Shown here: positions 32,991 to 44,879 of the stretch, piece after piece
How positions within the stretch are numbered: position 1 is the stretch's first letter
Layout: each line of letters opens with the position of its first letter
Source: Gnetum montanum
Lineage: Eukaryota; Streptophyta; Gnetopsida; Gnetales; Gnetaceae
NCBI GenBank assembly: GCA_015680685.1
Contig: MNCI01007731.1
Coordinates: 509,163 to 573,162, forward strand
Length of the DNA: 64,000 bases
Direction: 5' to 3'
Program-made: the position numbers and the translations under genes
Notes under the pieces: generated by a model
What the model saw: only the letters and a program-made list of their open reading frames with translations
Told to the model about the DNA's origin: nothing
Database searches by the model: none

Positions 32991-35900
32991 TCAAATACAT
33001 ATGATTCACCAAATTTGGAAGTTTGTTGCCATCGTTGTCCGCTAGCCTAAATCCTCCATTGTCGTATGCATTGATGACCAAGAAGGGGTCTTCTAAGCTT
33101 GCAAAGAATTTTCTCACTAGTTCAGGAATGACCTTAAGAACCAAGTATCCTTTCTTAATTGGTCGTTGATGCAAGTTGCGATGATGCTTCTACTTCTACC
33201 TATCCTAATATTTTTCGATGCTACCGAGTGTCTGGATGCATTTCTCCTCCATTGAGTCTAGATCCACGATCCTGGTCTCATTGTGTTGCGTCTCATTTAT
33301 AACTATGGAGAGGACCATCCATAGTTAGGGAACTTGTGTTCAAGGGGCAACACTACTTCAAATCCATAGAGTAGGTTGTAGGGTGTCCTACTAGTAGCTG
33401 TTTTGCATGTCGTACAATAGGCCCATAGCACGTAGAGGATTTTTTCATGTCATTCTTTCTTGTTACAACTAAGCATCTTTTTGAGTAAATTGATAACCAC
33501 CCTATTTGTTGCTTCTACTTGACCATTTTCTTGCAAGTAATAAGATGAAGAAAAAGATTATTTAATACCAAGGTTATTGCAGAAATATTTGGTTTCGATA
33601 GTACTAAATCATGGTCCATTGTCAGTCACAATAGTCATGGGAAGCCCAAACCTTGTTACTATGTTATCCAAGATAAAATGACAGACCTATTCAGATGTAG
33701 TCTTTTGTAGTGGAATAGCCTTGACCCACTTCATGAAGTACTCAGTGGCAATGATAATGAAGCTATGTCCTACGGAAGACTTAGGCATGATGGGGCCTAT
33801 GATGTATAATCCCCATCATTGGAATGGCCAAGTGATCTGTGTAGTATGTAATTTAGTTGGTGACACATGTATCATATTTGCATAATGTTGGCACATGTCA
33901 CATGTCTTAACTTTGGTAAGGCAATCTCATTCCATGTACGACTAGTAATACCCTAAGCATATGATTTTAATGGCCATGGCTCGCGCGGCTATGTGTCCTC
34001 CACATAAGCCTTCATGGACTTCGCTAACTATCCTTTACGCTTGGTCATTATTAATGTAAGTCAACAATATGCCATCAAAAGAGTGCCTACATAGAGTACT
34101 ATTTCCGATGATGACATATTGCCTGGCGCGCTTGCGGATTGCATCTTTTTATATAGGTGTTAACTCATGCGGTGGTTCGCCATGTAGAAGGTAGGTTTTA
34201 ATATTGTCGTACCATTCTGGCATTCCTTTCAAACTTAGAAAAGATATTTGCGCTGCTTAAATGATAAGGTCTATACATTCTATCATTAAAGCGAGCAAGG
34301 TGGTAAACAAATGTAGTGGCACGTTTAAAGCTAGCATAGCTAGTGCATTAGCTATGGTGTTCTCATTACGTGGCAAGTGCTAGACGTCAATCGTTGTGAA
34401 TTATTTCAACAGATATTTAGCCATATCGCAATAGGGCTGCAAATGCATAGCTTTGCAGCCATAGACTTCTGTGATTTGATTGATGATGAGCATCAAATCA
34501 CCTCGGATTGCTAGGTGTTGGACGTTCAATTCTTTGGCCACTAATAATCCCCTAAGGAGCCCCTCGTATTTAGCCACATTGTTTGTACAAGGAAACACCA
34601 GGTGGTAAGCCAATGGGCAGACATCCTCAGGGGAAAGCATAATGACAAGCGCAACACTACCGCCTCTGGTATTCGAAGCTCATTCAAAGTATAACGTTGC
34701 TTCAAGACTTATTGATATAGGGCTTAAAGTATGTACATGTTCGTCAGGAAACTTAGGCTCTATCATGGCCTGATCATTAATAGGTGATGTTACAAGCTGG
34801 TCGGTTATTGCTTGGCCTTTCGTGGAAGATTGGCCAAAGTAATGCAAGTCAAATTCTGCTGTGATGGTTTTCCAGTGGGCTATCCTAATGCTTTCATATA
34901 AATTATTTGTGATGGCCTGCAGAATATTGTTCTTGTAAATTATGTTAACCTAGCTATCGAAAAGATAGTGTCTACATTTTTTGAGTGCAAAAACCAATGC
35001 CAAACAATTACTCTCTACTTCATTGTACCTCGTTTCATATGCAAATAGAGCATAACTTAGATAATAGATAGGGATTTTTGACCCCTCGTCTATCTTTTAA
35101 CACAACAATGCAGCTATGGACACATCTAAGCTTGCCAAGTAGATGTAGAAAGGTTGATCCCTTTGTGGCGGGAAAATAGTTGGCAAATGTAGCAGCTCTT
35201 TCTTTAGGTTGTCAAAGGCACGCTCATAGTTCTTGGTCCATTCAAAGTTAACCCCCTTCTTGAGTAGATGTTGCATAGGATGTAATTTATCTATCAACTT
35301 CAAGATGAACCTCCTGATAAATTGTAGCCTACTTTGCAACCCATGTAGTTCTTTGAGGTTTGTAGGTGGTGCTAGGTTAACAATAGCCTTAACCTTATTG
35401 GGGTCGACTCGTATGCCAGCCTTCGATACAAAAAACCCCAACATGCATCCATTCTTGAATCTGAATACATATTTTTTTGGGTTGAGCCATAGGTCATTCC
35501 TGAGACATCTTTTAAGGATCAACTCTAGGTCCTCTGGGTGATCTTCCAACTTTTTAGATTTAATAGCTATGTTGTCTACGTAGTCGTTCAATCTCTCTAA
35601 GAGGTAATCACTAAAGATATACGTCATGGCACGTTGATAAGTTTCTCCAGCATTTTTTAGCCCGAAGGGCATCATGGTATAATAGAAAGTTCCCCAACGA
35701 GTCATGAAAGTTGTAGTTAGTTGATGTTCTGGGTTGATACAGATTTGATTATACAACAAAAATCCATCCTTGAAGGATAGTAACGCATGGCTAGCTGTTG
35801 TATCGATAAGTTGGTCAATACACGGTAATGGGAAAATTGTCTTTAATCATTGCCTTGTTCAGATCATAGAAGTCTATACAGATGTGTATTCCTTCCATTT

Positions 35901-36441
35901 TCTTAGAAACAACAACAATGTTTGACACCCAATCCAAATAATCAACCACGCGGATAAAACCAGCTTGATATAGTTTAGTGATTTCATCACACACTGCCAA
36001 TGCAATTTTAGACTTAATATTCTATGCTTTTTGTCTAACTTCTTTGATACGTGGGTCCAACATGATGTTTTCTTGTATTAGTCACGGGTCTAAACCCGAC
36101 ATGTCTTCATACGACCATGCAAACACTGCAATGTTATCTTGGAGCACTCGAGATATGTCACTTTGTGCTTGCTGGTCAAGGAGGGAACTAACCTTTAGAG
36201 TTTTGCTTTCCCCTTTGTGCATAACCATAGAGACCTCAGTGAGGGAATCCTTGGTCACATCACTAGCCTCCAGGTCTAGGGTGCAGGCCAAATGTTCTGG
36301 CCAATCTCGGGATATTTTCGAGACTACTATGATTATGTCACAGGAGAGGGCATCAGTTCCTATCATTGCAAGATCAATATGTCTAAACGTTTCCCCGTAT
36401 GGGCCTTTTAGGGCTAGAGGTGCAAGTAAAGCTTCATCCAT
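32974..36441 (-). pseudogene. TE4 pol
   Basis: Starts at ATG 36441 with ALKGPYGETF, the same lead as in TE3 and TE6. RT: LYQAGFIRVVDYLDWVSNIVVV, MMPFGLKNAGETYQ and YVDN at 35571-35582, where the second catalytic Asp is Asn, so RT should be inactive. RNase H 1: about 35150-34800. Second RNase H: 34640-34401 (TNNVAKYEGLLRGL, AIRGD). Integrase: HHCC near 34010-33880, then a central core with stops. The C-terminal part reads LVNHMYLKHYHI, with TAG at 32974-32976. Compared with TE3, more stops are spread over the integrase. Confidence 0.88.
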
Positions 36442-36544
36442 TTGCGAACTGACCTACAAAACTGCTAAGAATAGAAGTTGTTACATTTTTTTGTCAACAT
36501 GATGAAATAATAGAAGGTTTTAGAGGTACATGTCAAAAAGGTTG

Positions 36545-36790
36545 CCAATTTAAGGTCTTAGCAGACCATTACAATATACACAGTTTGTAAGAAAATAGCG
36601 GGCCAACTTTCTTAGGTGCTAGCATAAGGTTTCTATGGACTATGATGAAAGGTATACCGTGGTGCATCTAGCATGATGAGATAGCTAATTTAAGTTTTTT
36701 GTATTTTGCATACCGTAGTTAATGCAACTAAATTACAAGATGATAAGCTATGCATTAGTTTAGGGTCTTTTCGGACTGCCATCAATAAGA
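36545..36790 (-). repeat. TE4 array 2 remnants upstream of pol
   Basis: Minus strand units such as CCGAAAAGACCCTAAACTA and GGTCTGCTAAGACCTTAAAT, related to the TE6 array 2 at 55630-55875. Confidence 0.6.
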
Positions 36791-36849
36791 TATCTATGAG
36801 ATTAATGGTGTGATCTTTATGCTTCATGTGGAACTGACATGCCTATGTT

Positions 36850-37770
36850 TTGGGAAAGTTCCATGTTAATCGAACATGAAAACAGCAAGTTTTCACCATC
36901 ACTTTATAAGTTTCCACCATGAAAACTCCTTGGTCCTTCGATGCCAGCTCCTCCATGCTTATGCTGCTGAGGCCATTGTTGGCCTTCTTAGTTTGGACAC
37001 CATACACTAGCAAAGGTGTCCAAGAGCTTCAACAATATCTGCAGCAAGCAAGACCTACATCATGGCTATTTTTCTCTCTGTCGTGTTTGCAGGGTGCGGT
37101 CAAAGGTGTGTCTTGCCATGGTAGAAAATGCTATAGTGTTGTGAAGTGGTTTTCTAGACTAGCTTGACTACCTTAGAGTGCACATCCTACCCTACCATCT
37201 AAGCTCCTTCCCTTCACCTTGTTTCTCACACCCGCAATTCCCACTCATGCCTCTCTTTTACAATAGTTTTTTTCAAACACCTGTTAAGCCCTCTTGTTTG
37301 CTCAACTACAAAGCCCATGACGTGCGTAACATAGCTCGCTGCATGGGAAACATTTGTAGGTAGGTTAAAGCCCCACACGGATGTAACATAACTCATTCGG
37401 GGAAAGAAACACCTTTCCTGTAGCAAGGTTGTTTGCAAATGTAAATGGCAAAATAGCAAAGGGCAAAAGCATAAGAGAGCGTAGGTCGTTTCGCAATCAA
37501 CCTCTCCAAGCATTTTGACTAGAGGTAGAAGGTCAAAGGAACTCCCTCATGAGCACTCTGACAAGGGACTCTACTAAGCCTCATCTTTATCCTTTTCCTA
37601 AACCTCCTTCCTTCCTGCTTTGCCCTTTCCCTTTGTAAAAACCAATGCAACACTCTCAAGTATAGCTAAAAGACATCTTAATGATCACCAAACAACATTG
37701 TTAGTGTTTTGTCTTCCATGGTGTTTCGTATTCTTTGTCAACATCTCTCAGGCCCATCCTCCAGATGTCA
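36850..37770 (+). other. TE2 3' UTR remnant, no gene seen
   Basis: Collinear with the TE6 3' UTR (59640-60290), sharing GCTTCAACAA near 37025 and the run CACTCTGACAAGGGACTCTA near 37555. It identifies the plus-strand element to the right of TE4 as TE2. Confidence 0.75.
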
Positions 37771-37785
37771 ACAAAGAGGGGCCAA
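37771..37785 (+). promoter_or_regulatory. TE2 polypurine tract
   Basis: ACAAAGAGGGGCCAA directly before the 3' LTR. Confidence 0.85.
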
Positions 37786-38464
37786 TGAAACACCCCAAAT
37801 TTTAGGGCATCCTTGCTTCACCGAGCTATAGCAATTCAGGCAGTGTCATAGCAGTTCATTAGGAGATGGATGTTCTGGGCCTTAGGCTATGGAGTTTGGC
37901 AAATTTTTTAGCTAGGTAATTCATCTAGCTGATAGCCTACAAAGAATGAATGCAAAGATTTGTTTGTGGCACTCAAAATGCACAAAATAGTTTGGCAAGT
38001 TTTCTAAGTCAAAGGAGTTTGCTATGCTACGCAACACTATATAGCGTAGCAGGCTTCGGGAGATAGTTGTTCAAACAGTCAACCGCAAATTGTTGCAAGA
38101 CAGGGTGCTACATTGTGCTACGCTACGCAGCGCTGCATAGTGTAGCGAGAGCAAGAAAGGAAGGCCCAACCTACTTAGTGATTTCAATTGCACTAAGTTA
38201 GCACCCTTGGCCTTCGAAAATAGTTGCTTTGCTCCACTCCAAGCTCTTCCGCAATGGCTTCTTCACTAGAAAATAGCAAACTTAGCAAAAAGCAAGCCAT
38301 GTTGATTACGACACTATGCTACACTACGTAGCGTAGCACAGTGTAGAAACTCTACTAGAGTAATGAAAGGCATCTCAAAGGGCGAGATCAGCAAGTTCAC
38401 AAGTTTCGCAGTGCAAAAGGCAAATTTTGCAGATTGGCAACATTTTTGCGACTAAGGCCAGCCA

Positions 38465-38502
38465 CTATGCTATGCTACGCTACCTAGCGTAGCATAGCAT
38501 AG
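38465..38502. repeat. 18-bp-arm palindrome in TE2 3' LTR
   Basis: The arm CTATGCTATGCTACGCTA, spacer CC, then the exact reverse complement. It is the counterpart of 5279-5306. Confidence 0.9.
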
Positions 38503-38504
38503 AA

Positions 38505-38853
38505 AATATGAAATAAATAGTCAGTGTGCTTCAAAGGCTTCCAACACATGTAGCAAGATCTGTAACAAGATGCTACACTATGCCAACATGCTACGCTACA
38601 AAGCATAGCATAGCATAGCAAGAAGTTATGCTACATCAATGAACTTCATCTATTTGCACCATAGCATGGCATAGTAGCAAATGTGAAATAAACAGTCAGC
38701 ACACTTCAAAGGCTTCCAACACATGCAGCGAGATGCATAACAAGATGCTACACTATGCCAACATGCTACACTACAAAGCATAGCACAACATAGCAAGCAG
38801 TTATGCTACATCAATGCACTTCATCTATTTGCACCATTGGCACACATCTCCAA
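38505..38853 (+). repeat. 175-bp tandem duplication in TE2 3' LTR
   Basis: The segment beginning near AAATAGTCAGTGTGC (38515) recurs 175 bp downstream (38690). For example, CATCTATTTGCACCAT is at 38648 and at 38823. The 5' LTR has one copy. Confidence 0.85.
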
Positions 38854-39676
38854 GTTTTGACAGTGCAATTATGGCATGGCAGGCTTGTAATTACAACGAT
38901 CATGCATGTCCAATTGTCATGCATGCCCATGCAGCGTAAACAAGTCAACACAGGCCCAAGGCATGTGGCATCCAAACCACACCTTTCGTGTGTCCTTGGC
39001 CCTATAAATACCCCAATGAGCAATGCTAAAAGGCGTGGGAGGTCCTTTTTTTTTCCAAAAACACAAGTAGTAGGTTGGTCCATTGACTGGTTGGTGATTT
39101 GATTAGCTAGCAAGAAAAAGTTAGCATTGCATTCCTAAGCATTGTAAATATCTTGTTTGACACTACAAATAGTTGGCACTCTCGTTTTGGCATTCTGTTC
39201 TACTCTTTCCTACTAGCCTCATAGCATTGTGCATTGTTGACTCCCGAGTCCACGTTCAAGCATATAGTTGTCTTGCTCTGGACGTCTTAGTTACCTTTGG
39301 GATCTCTACGCCTCCCAACATCGTGCAACCAATTATACCCACCTTGATAAAGTGAAGTCATAATCTTCAAGCGGTGCATTTTCCTAATTACATTTTACTT
39401 TGCTTTCTTGCTTATCATTTCATTTTTACATTGTTTTCTATCCCACTTACATTTAAAGTTATCATTTTATGCTAGAGGTTTTGTTTTCAGGTTATCCATT
39501 TACGAATGGTTATATTAACACCAACTAAGTCCTTGTCTAATCGACTAGACTATTGAGGGTGCCCTGTCTCCATTTTATCCAGCACAACCCTTGTGTAGAT
39601 ACAGGGTTAAGATTGTCAATGACCAACGACCTCTTGGTGTTTTCTAGTTGCCGACATTTTTGGTCGCAACAGCTCT

Positions 39677-39910
39677 TCCCGTTTTCGAAAAAGAGGATGC
39701 AGAGGTATTTATAAAGCTAGGGTTAGCTAAAAATGCAAATCAGGTGCCACATGGCAATGCGGTGGGTGTTACACTATAGTGTTACGCTATGCACTCTAGC
39801 ATTGGGTATTGCACTATAGCACTATGCTACACTGTAGCATTGGGTATTGCACTATAACGCTACGCTACGCACTGTAGCACTACGCTATGCACTATAGTGC
39901 TACGCTACGC
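39677..39910 (-). repeat. TE1 5' LTR, 5' portion (promoter side), truncated
   Basis: Continues the LTR cut at 4584. The string AGGTATTTATAAA..TAGGGTTAG matches the TE4 LTR at 30809-30831, giving a TATA box on the minus strand at 39706-39713. From 39760 it turns into tandem GCACTATAG and GCTACGCTA repeats and stops at TE5 without the TGAAACACC start. Confidence 0.7.
39760..39910. repeat. Tandem GGGTATTGCACTATA / GCTACGC repeat
   Basis: Three GGGTRTTRCACTATA units alternate with TACGCTACGCACT-type strings, ending at the junction with TE5. Slippage or repeated end-joining may have shaped it. Confidence 0.6.
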
Positions 39911-39916
39911 ACTAAA

Positions 39917-40130
39917 CACCTTTGAGAATGAAGTGCCTACTTGCACACACACTAAACACCCAATGGGAGAATCGGCCCAGCAGGCTAGTTTCCAAAATGA
40001 AAGCATGTGGGTTGAGTTTCCCTTTCAAGCAGGGGACAATGATGTGATCGAGGGCCCTGGAAAAACACCTTGGCCTTATGTTCCACTCAACCCATGATGG
40101 GTCAAGAAGCATCTACGCACAGCATAGCAA
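39917..40130 (+). pseudogene. TE5 gag-pro C-terminal tail
   Basis: Only the conserved tail of gag-pro is left: ENEVPTCTHT, SMWVEFPFQ and PWPYVPLNP, then a stop before VKKHLRTA. It aligns with TE2 27470-27680 and TE6 50335-50545. The protease core is absent. Confidence 0.75.
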
Positions 40131-40202
40131 CGCCACTGCTTCCTGCCTAGTCACCATCCCTTGTACATTCACCACATTTTGCTTTGTTAGCATCCTTTTG
40201 GC

Positions 40203-40460
40203 ATGCTACGCTATGGCCCGAAACGGCCTAAAAATATGCTACACTATGGCCCAAAACGGCCTAAAAATATGCTACGCTATGGCCCGAAACGGCCTAAAAC
40301 TATGTTATTCTATGGCCCAAAATGGCCTAAAACTATGCTATGCTATGACCCAAAATGGTCTAAAACTATGCTACGCTATGGCCTGAAATAGCCTAAAACT
40401 AGCAATGGCCCGAAATGGCCTAAAACTAGCAATGGCCCAAAATGGCCTAAAACTAGCACA
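40203..40460 (+). repeat. TE5 array 1 (33-bp then 27-bp units)
   Basis: About nine units of ATGGCCCGAAACGGCCTAAA with a GCTACGCT spacer. The first six or so have a 33-bp period and the last two about 27 bp. Because 33 is a multiple of three, the array gives long apparent open frames that are not genes. Confidence 0.88.
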
Positions 40461-40628
40461 TGAAAGCATGAACATTCTACACGAAACGTAGCACGTATAC
40501 AATGCACAAGTTAGTGAAAAATCAATTTTCGTTTTAGAAAATTCTCTTTGCTTTATTCAAAACTATTTTCTTTCAAACAATTTTTGCAAAATTTATTAGG
40601 GAAATATAAAAATTTCAATCCCATGCTA

Positions 40629-43600
40629 TCATGGGTTGTCCCTATTCACATCATCCTTGTCATATGCTTCTACATCACTTGCTTTTGCATCACCTTCCCC
40701 TATGTTACCCTCTGCTGACTCTTCATTCCTTCCCTCTACGGGCCCTGTGCCCTCATCTGGAGCCTGCATCATAGGAATAAAGTAGTCATCTAAAGCAATG
40801 CACACAAACTACACAAGCTACAATAGGGCATAAGCATCAATAGAGTAGAAAGTGACTAACCTAAGAAGGGCCTATGTCTGTCTCAAAGGGTATCCAGTCT
40901 AAACTGAGCCCAAGATGATGCCAGACCTCCTCTGCCATAATGTCCACCTAACGCCTATTTCTTGGTTCAACGTCTGCAGCAACTCTCTCCCTTTCGGCGG
41001 TTGAACACCTTGGTGGTCCTAGAGAAAAGGAGATAGTTGTGGTCTCTCCTGTGGAAAGGTTGACTTTCAAGTCAGGAGATTTCGTAACCTTCACCTACTC
41101 TTTGAACTTGGCGTAGGCCTCAGAAGCATCAATGGCATTTGTGAATGCTTTATATGTAAACGCCTCCATAACAGCGAACCTATACAGTTTATGATGGGTG
41201 GCATTTTCTAGTTTGTACATGTGTTTGTGGTTCTTATGGGGTTGCCCCCATTCGTAAACCTTGGTGCTGAAATCTTTCAAATCTTGACACTTTTAGACTA
41301 GCAAGTCCATTTGCATCTGTTGTTCAATTATTTCATGGGTGGCTTCAACGTTATGATGCACAACTGTCCAAAACCTGGTGTAGTCTATTACAGCCATGCG
41401 CTAGTCCTCAATATTAGTGTCACAGGCTATGAGGAACTCGTTCCTCAACTTAAGATCCTCCACCTAGGTGCTCAGGTTGGCCTCCCTTTGCTCAGCGTTT
41501 TGGACCCATTTCCATAGGTCCTCATTGATGTGCTTGTACTCCCACAAGGAGCATGCCAAGTGCAAAGCAAATTTGCAAGGCTTGTCATACTCGTGAAGAG
41601 ACACCTTAATCACTTTAGCTGGGAATGTGGCCACGACATTGACTTTCAAAGGCCATGTCATGTCCCACTTAAGCCGAGAAGCTACCATGACACAAAGAGC
41701 GTAGCAACCGCATTAGCATAGCAAGATTAGCAATCTCAAGAAACTCTAACATAGCAACATGAGGGCACCTAAAACTACTACTTATCTATGTCAGGGTCCA
41801 CCTGCTAAAGGTGATTGATCATGTCATCAATGATTCCTTGCATGCACACAAGCTTATCAAGGATCTCGACGCATGATTCCGTACGAGTCGGAGGAGGTCC
41901 CACAGCATCAACAGTGGTGCCTATCACATAACTAAACATATTAGTAATGGCCGAAATGGACTAAGACAAGGCAAACACATTGCCAAACTCACCAGCATCT
42001 GATTGTGGTCTCCCTTCTTACTGATGCAAGACGATGGCGGTAGAATTGGCAAAGGTTCCTGCCAAGTCTGTACCAGCCTCTTCTTCATGCACTAGTGCCT
42101 TTCCTTTTAGGAGACTACCATCTTTTTTATTCAAGGGAGACTCCTCTTCGCTAGTAGGAGGATTCTCCCTAATAAAAAGAGCCCCCACCTTAGCGATAGG
42201 GGTTGTTCCCTCCTTGACCAAGACCCTTTCTTTTGAGACTAAGGCCTACGTGTCTTTATTCGTCATCCCCATCTTAGGGGCCGACACCTCTTCATTACCT
42301 TCTTCTTCTTCTTCTTCTTCCTCTTCTAGTTAAGAAACCTATTTGCATTAGCCCAAAACAAGTTAGCTTAAAGCAGGTGCTACGCTACGCTATGCCACCT
42401 AGTGTAGCATAAGCATGGTAGACAATAATAAGGTAGGCATTAAAAAAAAGTGTTTATCGATGGGGGGTTGTATCCTCTGCAGCTTAAGCTACAGCTGCCA
42501 CCCCTCTTCTTCATCCACATGGAGGGTTTCCTTAGCTGGAGGAGGCCTCTTCCACTACAACTTTTTGAGCATAGTCTTGGCTATGAGACATTCCCCCCAC
42601 AACACACTACTAGCTACAGCAGAGAGCGTCTCCCCTGTGCTATCTAGGCCATGAAAGTTGCGAGCCACCGAATCCTTAGTCATCACAGAGAGTGACTCCC
42701 CAATTATTTCTAGGGGATCTTGGGCTAGAATGGTTTGGAGGATTTGGCAAATCCATGGTCTGGAAATCTGGTCATGATTTTGCATGACCCAGGCTCCATT
42801 TTCTTGAACCACTAGAAACTCTACAAAATGCTTCAGACAGGCTATGTAGAAGGCATAATGTATGTTGGAATGGAACTTTGATTTCATATGGAGCCCCAAG
42901 ATTTTAGCTTGCAAGCCTTTACATAGAAACCTAGCCCAGTTGTAGTGGGCCCCCTTTTCCATGACCTCATGCATTATCTAGGCCTGCTCAATTCCTAGGA
43001 CCTTCCCTTGGGTAAGCAGCTAGGGGAATGCACGAGCACGAAAGATAGGGTAAACCTCCTTGGTAGGTATTTCTTTGGGCTTCTCCATGGGGAACCCCTT
43101 CCACTCCTTGGCAATCCCTAACCACTCCTAAATGTCCTTCTTCTGAAGGGTCAACTCCTTCTTACCCTTTGACCTTATAAGAATTCCATTGATAGGGACA
43201 CCGAACAAGTCTGCAAACGGTTGGTCATTGATTTCAATGACCACCTGTACACCCTGTATGTGCATGCAGAAGCAACTTTCCTTGTCAGAAAAAGAGTTGA
43301 CCAGGGAGAACATCTCAACAGCAGGAATGCTTGGATTCGGGGCCAAGAATAGATCCATAATCCTAGTCTTTTGGATGTTCTAGATCAAAGAGTTTGAAGC
43401 CACACTGTTTATCCAACGTTGGCTCGCATCTACTTCCCCGTACTTGAAGTAGATGTTTGCCTCTTGTGTCTCGGTGCTCACCATTGTCACCTCCTAGGGC
43501 TTGCTCGCCCCTACAACATTTTTTTGCAAAACTTTTTAGCATGAAAATGTAGAAAATCCAAAAATTACAAAGACATTTAAGCATGCAACACTTACTGCTT

Positions 43601-44418
43601 GGCCTACTTGGTCTGTACGGTAATGGGAATGGCGGAAGACTATCTAGAACTTGATCAACGGTGATCGGTTTGAAGGGTTCTGCCCAACCCTTATCCAGCC
43701 AACCATCCCCCTTACACTAATCATAGGGAATGGGGAATAGGTATGAGTAGGTGTAGTATTCATCCCCAAATTGACCAATCACACCTACACATAGGTTCTT
43801 AGTAGAAGAGAACTTCTATAGGGCTATGCGCACTGTAGTCAGCAGGCCTAGTCGATTGTGAACCCCATCATTGTTGATGTAGAACCTAGTAACAAAAAAC
43901 ATACTATTAGCATTTCGCCAATATGGTGAGTATCACACAACATAGTGAAACAAGGTTGCAAAACTCACCTGCTAGCATAGTAGATAGTTCCTCTCAGGTT
44001 TTGAAAGCACGTTACCATATGACGTGGAACAAACAATGTGTTGTAACGATGGTAGTAGCTATACTCAGGCATATCCTAGATCCAAGCCAAACACCTCAAC
44101 CCTATGGGGCATTGACTAGATCCTTCTCCGTACCTGCTCATGATTTCCTTGTCTGTCACAAACCTCATGATGCCTTAGCTTGCCCCAGGAAATATGGCTT
44201 CGATTATGATGTTTGCCTCTTCCTCCTCTTGGTATGACCAAACAATCACACTGAAGTGATCAAGAAGGTATTGTAGAAACTCCTGTGCTCCTTCCCTGAA
44301 CTAGACCCCCTACTCTCCCACATGTATATAGGGAGAAGGAGCATTGGCCATAGGTCTACTTGTGTGACACAGGATCCCTGCAATTTGTAAGACAATCAGA
44401 ATCGACCTTAGCCCCATC
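40629..44418 (-). pseudogene. TE5 antisense gene (copy C), exon 1 lost
   Basis: Exon 2 is 44418-43969 (450 nt, same as copy D) with RSILIVLQIAGILCH, EFLQYLLDHFSVIVWS and, near the end, YNTLFV and a CFQN motif, all collinear with FCP1/NIF-type phosphatases. Exon 3 is 43885-43596 with donor GTAAGT. Exon 4 starts at 43510 and ends near 42458, where the donor GT is now AT. Its text includes FADLFGVPINGI, HYNWARFLCKGL, HYAFYIACLK and ISRPWICQIL. Exon 5 starts near 42325 with a run of Glu codons. Exon 7 has coiled-coil-like text. Stop TGA at 40629-40631. Fewer stops in exon 2 than in other copies. Confidence 0.78.
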
Positions 44419-44874
44419 CTGCACAACATAACAAGCAAGTGTTAGTATCATGTCCAAGTGCAATGCGCACGTGACATAGCAATACCTAGTAGTTCATGCG
44501 TATAGCGTAGCCTAACCCTATCCTCGCACATAGTGTAGCGAGAACATGAAAGTGCTAGCACAACAAAAATAGCCTAGCATAGCAATAGAGCAATTAACCC
44601 TAATAGGGTGATTAACAATACGCCCTAACAGAACACATGTCGCACTATCACATCACACATGCCCCAACCATCCTGAGGGTTTTGCACTATGCCGTTTGAA
44701 AGCCAAATAACTTAAACTATCCAAACCCCCACAGTTATGACAGCCGCAGTAGTGGAGGTTTAAGTGACCTTGCATGCAATGGTAGCATAATGTTTATGCA
44801 CTCATCATGGCCAAGATAGCAATAGCGGTGATGCAAAGGAAAAAAAACCATGTGATAACAAAGAAACACAAGTG

Positions 44875-44879
44875 ACTAA
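44875..44879. repeat. TE6 target-site duplication, left (ACTAA)
   Basis: Identical to 62044-62048. Confidence 0.9.

Larger units (their letters stand above)
30143..36840 (-). mobile_element. TE4, Tat-type retrotransposon, 5' half deleted
   Basis: On the minus strand: array 2 remnants, pol, array 3, 3' UTR, polypurine tract and 3' LTR. There is no gag, no antisense gene and no 5' LTR. Its upstream end joins the 3' UTR of TE2 somewhere between 36800 and 36900, so one deletion or recombination removed the 5' part of TE4 together with TE2's pol. The insertion point is TE2 antisense exon 4, with TTATG as the only visible flank. Confidence 0.85.
4585..39671 (+). mobile_element. TE2, Tat-type retrotransposon, host of TE3 and TE4
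   Basis: It has a 5' LTR, PBS, leader, gag, the first half of protease (to 10130), then TE3, the second half of protease (27309 onward), array 1 and an antisense gene cut at 30142 by TE4. Past TE4 only its 3' UTR, polypurine tract and 3' LTR remain, so its pol and the first exons of its antisense gene are missing. Without the two inserts about 11 kb remain. The two LTRs are clearly the same subfamily but well diverged. Confidence 0.88.
37786..39671 (+). repeat. TE2 3' LTR (1.89 kb, with internal duplication)
   Basis: Starts TGAAACACCCCAAATTTTAG and ends GGTCGCAACA. It is about 173 bp longer than the 5' LTR because of a tandem duplication at about 38505-38853. TATA box at 39003-39010. Confidence 0.9.
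39917..44879 (+). mobile_element. TE5, internal fragment of a TE2/TE6-type element
   Basis: Consists of the end of gag-pro, array 1 and exons 8 to 2 of the antisense gene, then part of intron 1. It has no LTR. The left edge abuts TE1's LTR without a target duplication; the right edge is in intron 1, where the sequence had already been joined to unrelated DNA (now 62044 onward) before TE6 inserted. Confidence 0.75.

Noticed and set aside
40078-40391. Repetitive open frames (YGPKRPK units) after TE5 gag-pro
   Set aside because: The 33-bp period of array 1 gives open frames in more than one phase; there is no conserved start.
40203-40460. CRISPR-like array
   Set aside because: Units are diverged, abut one another without unique spacers of constant length, and lie inside a plant retroelement.
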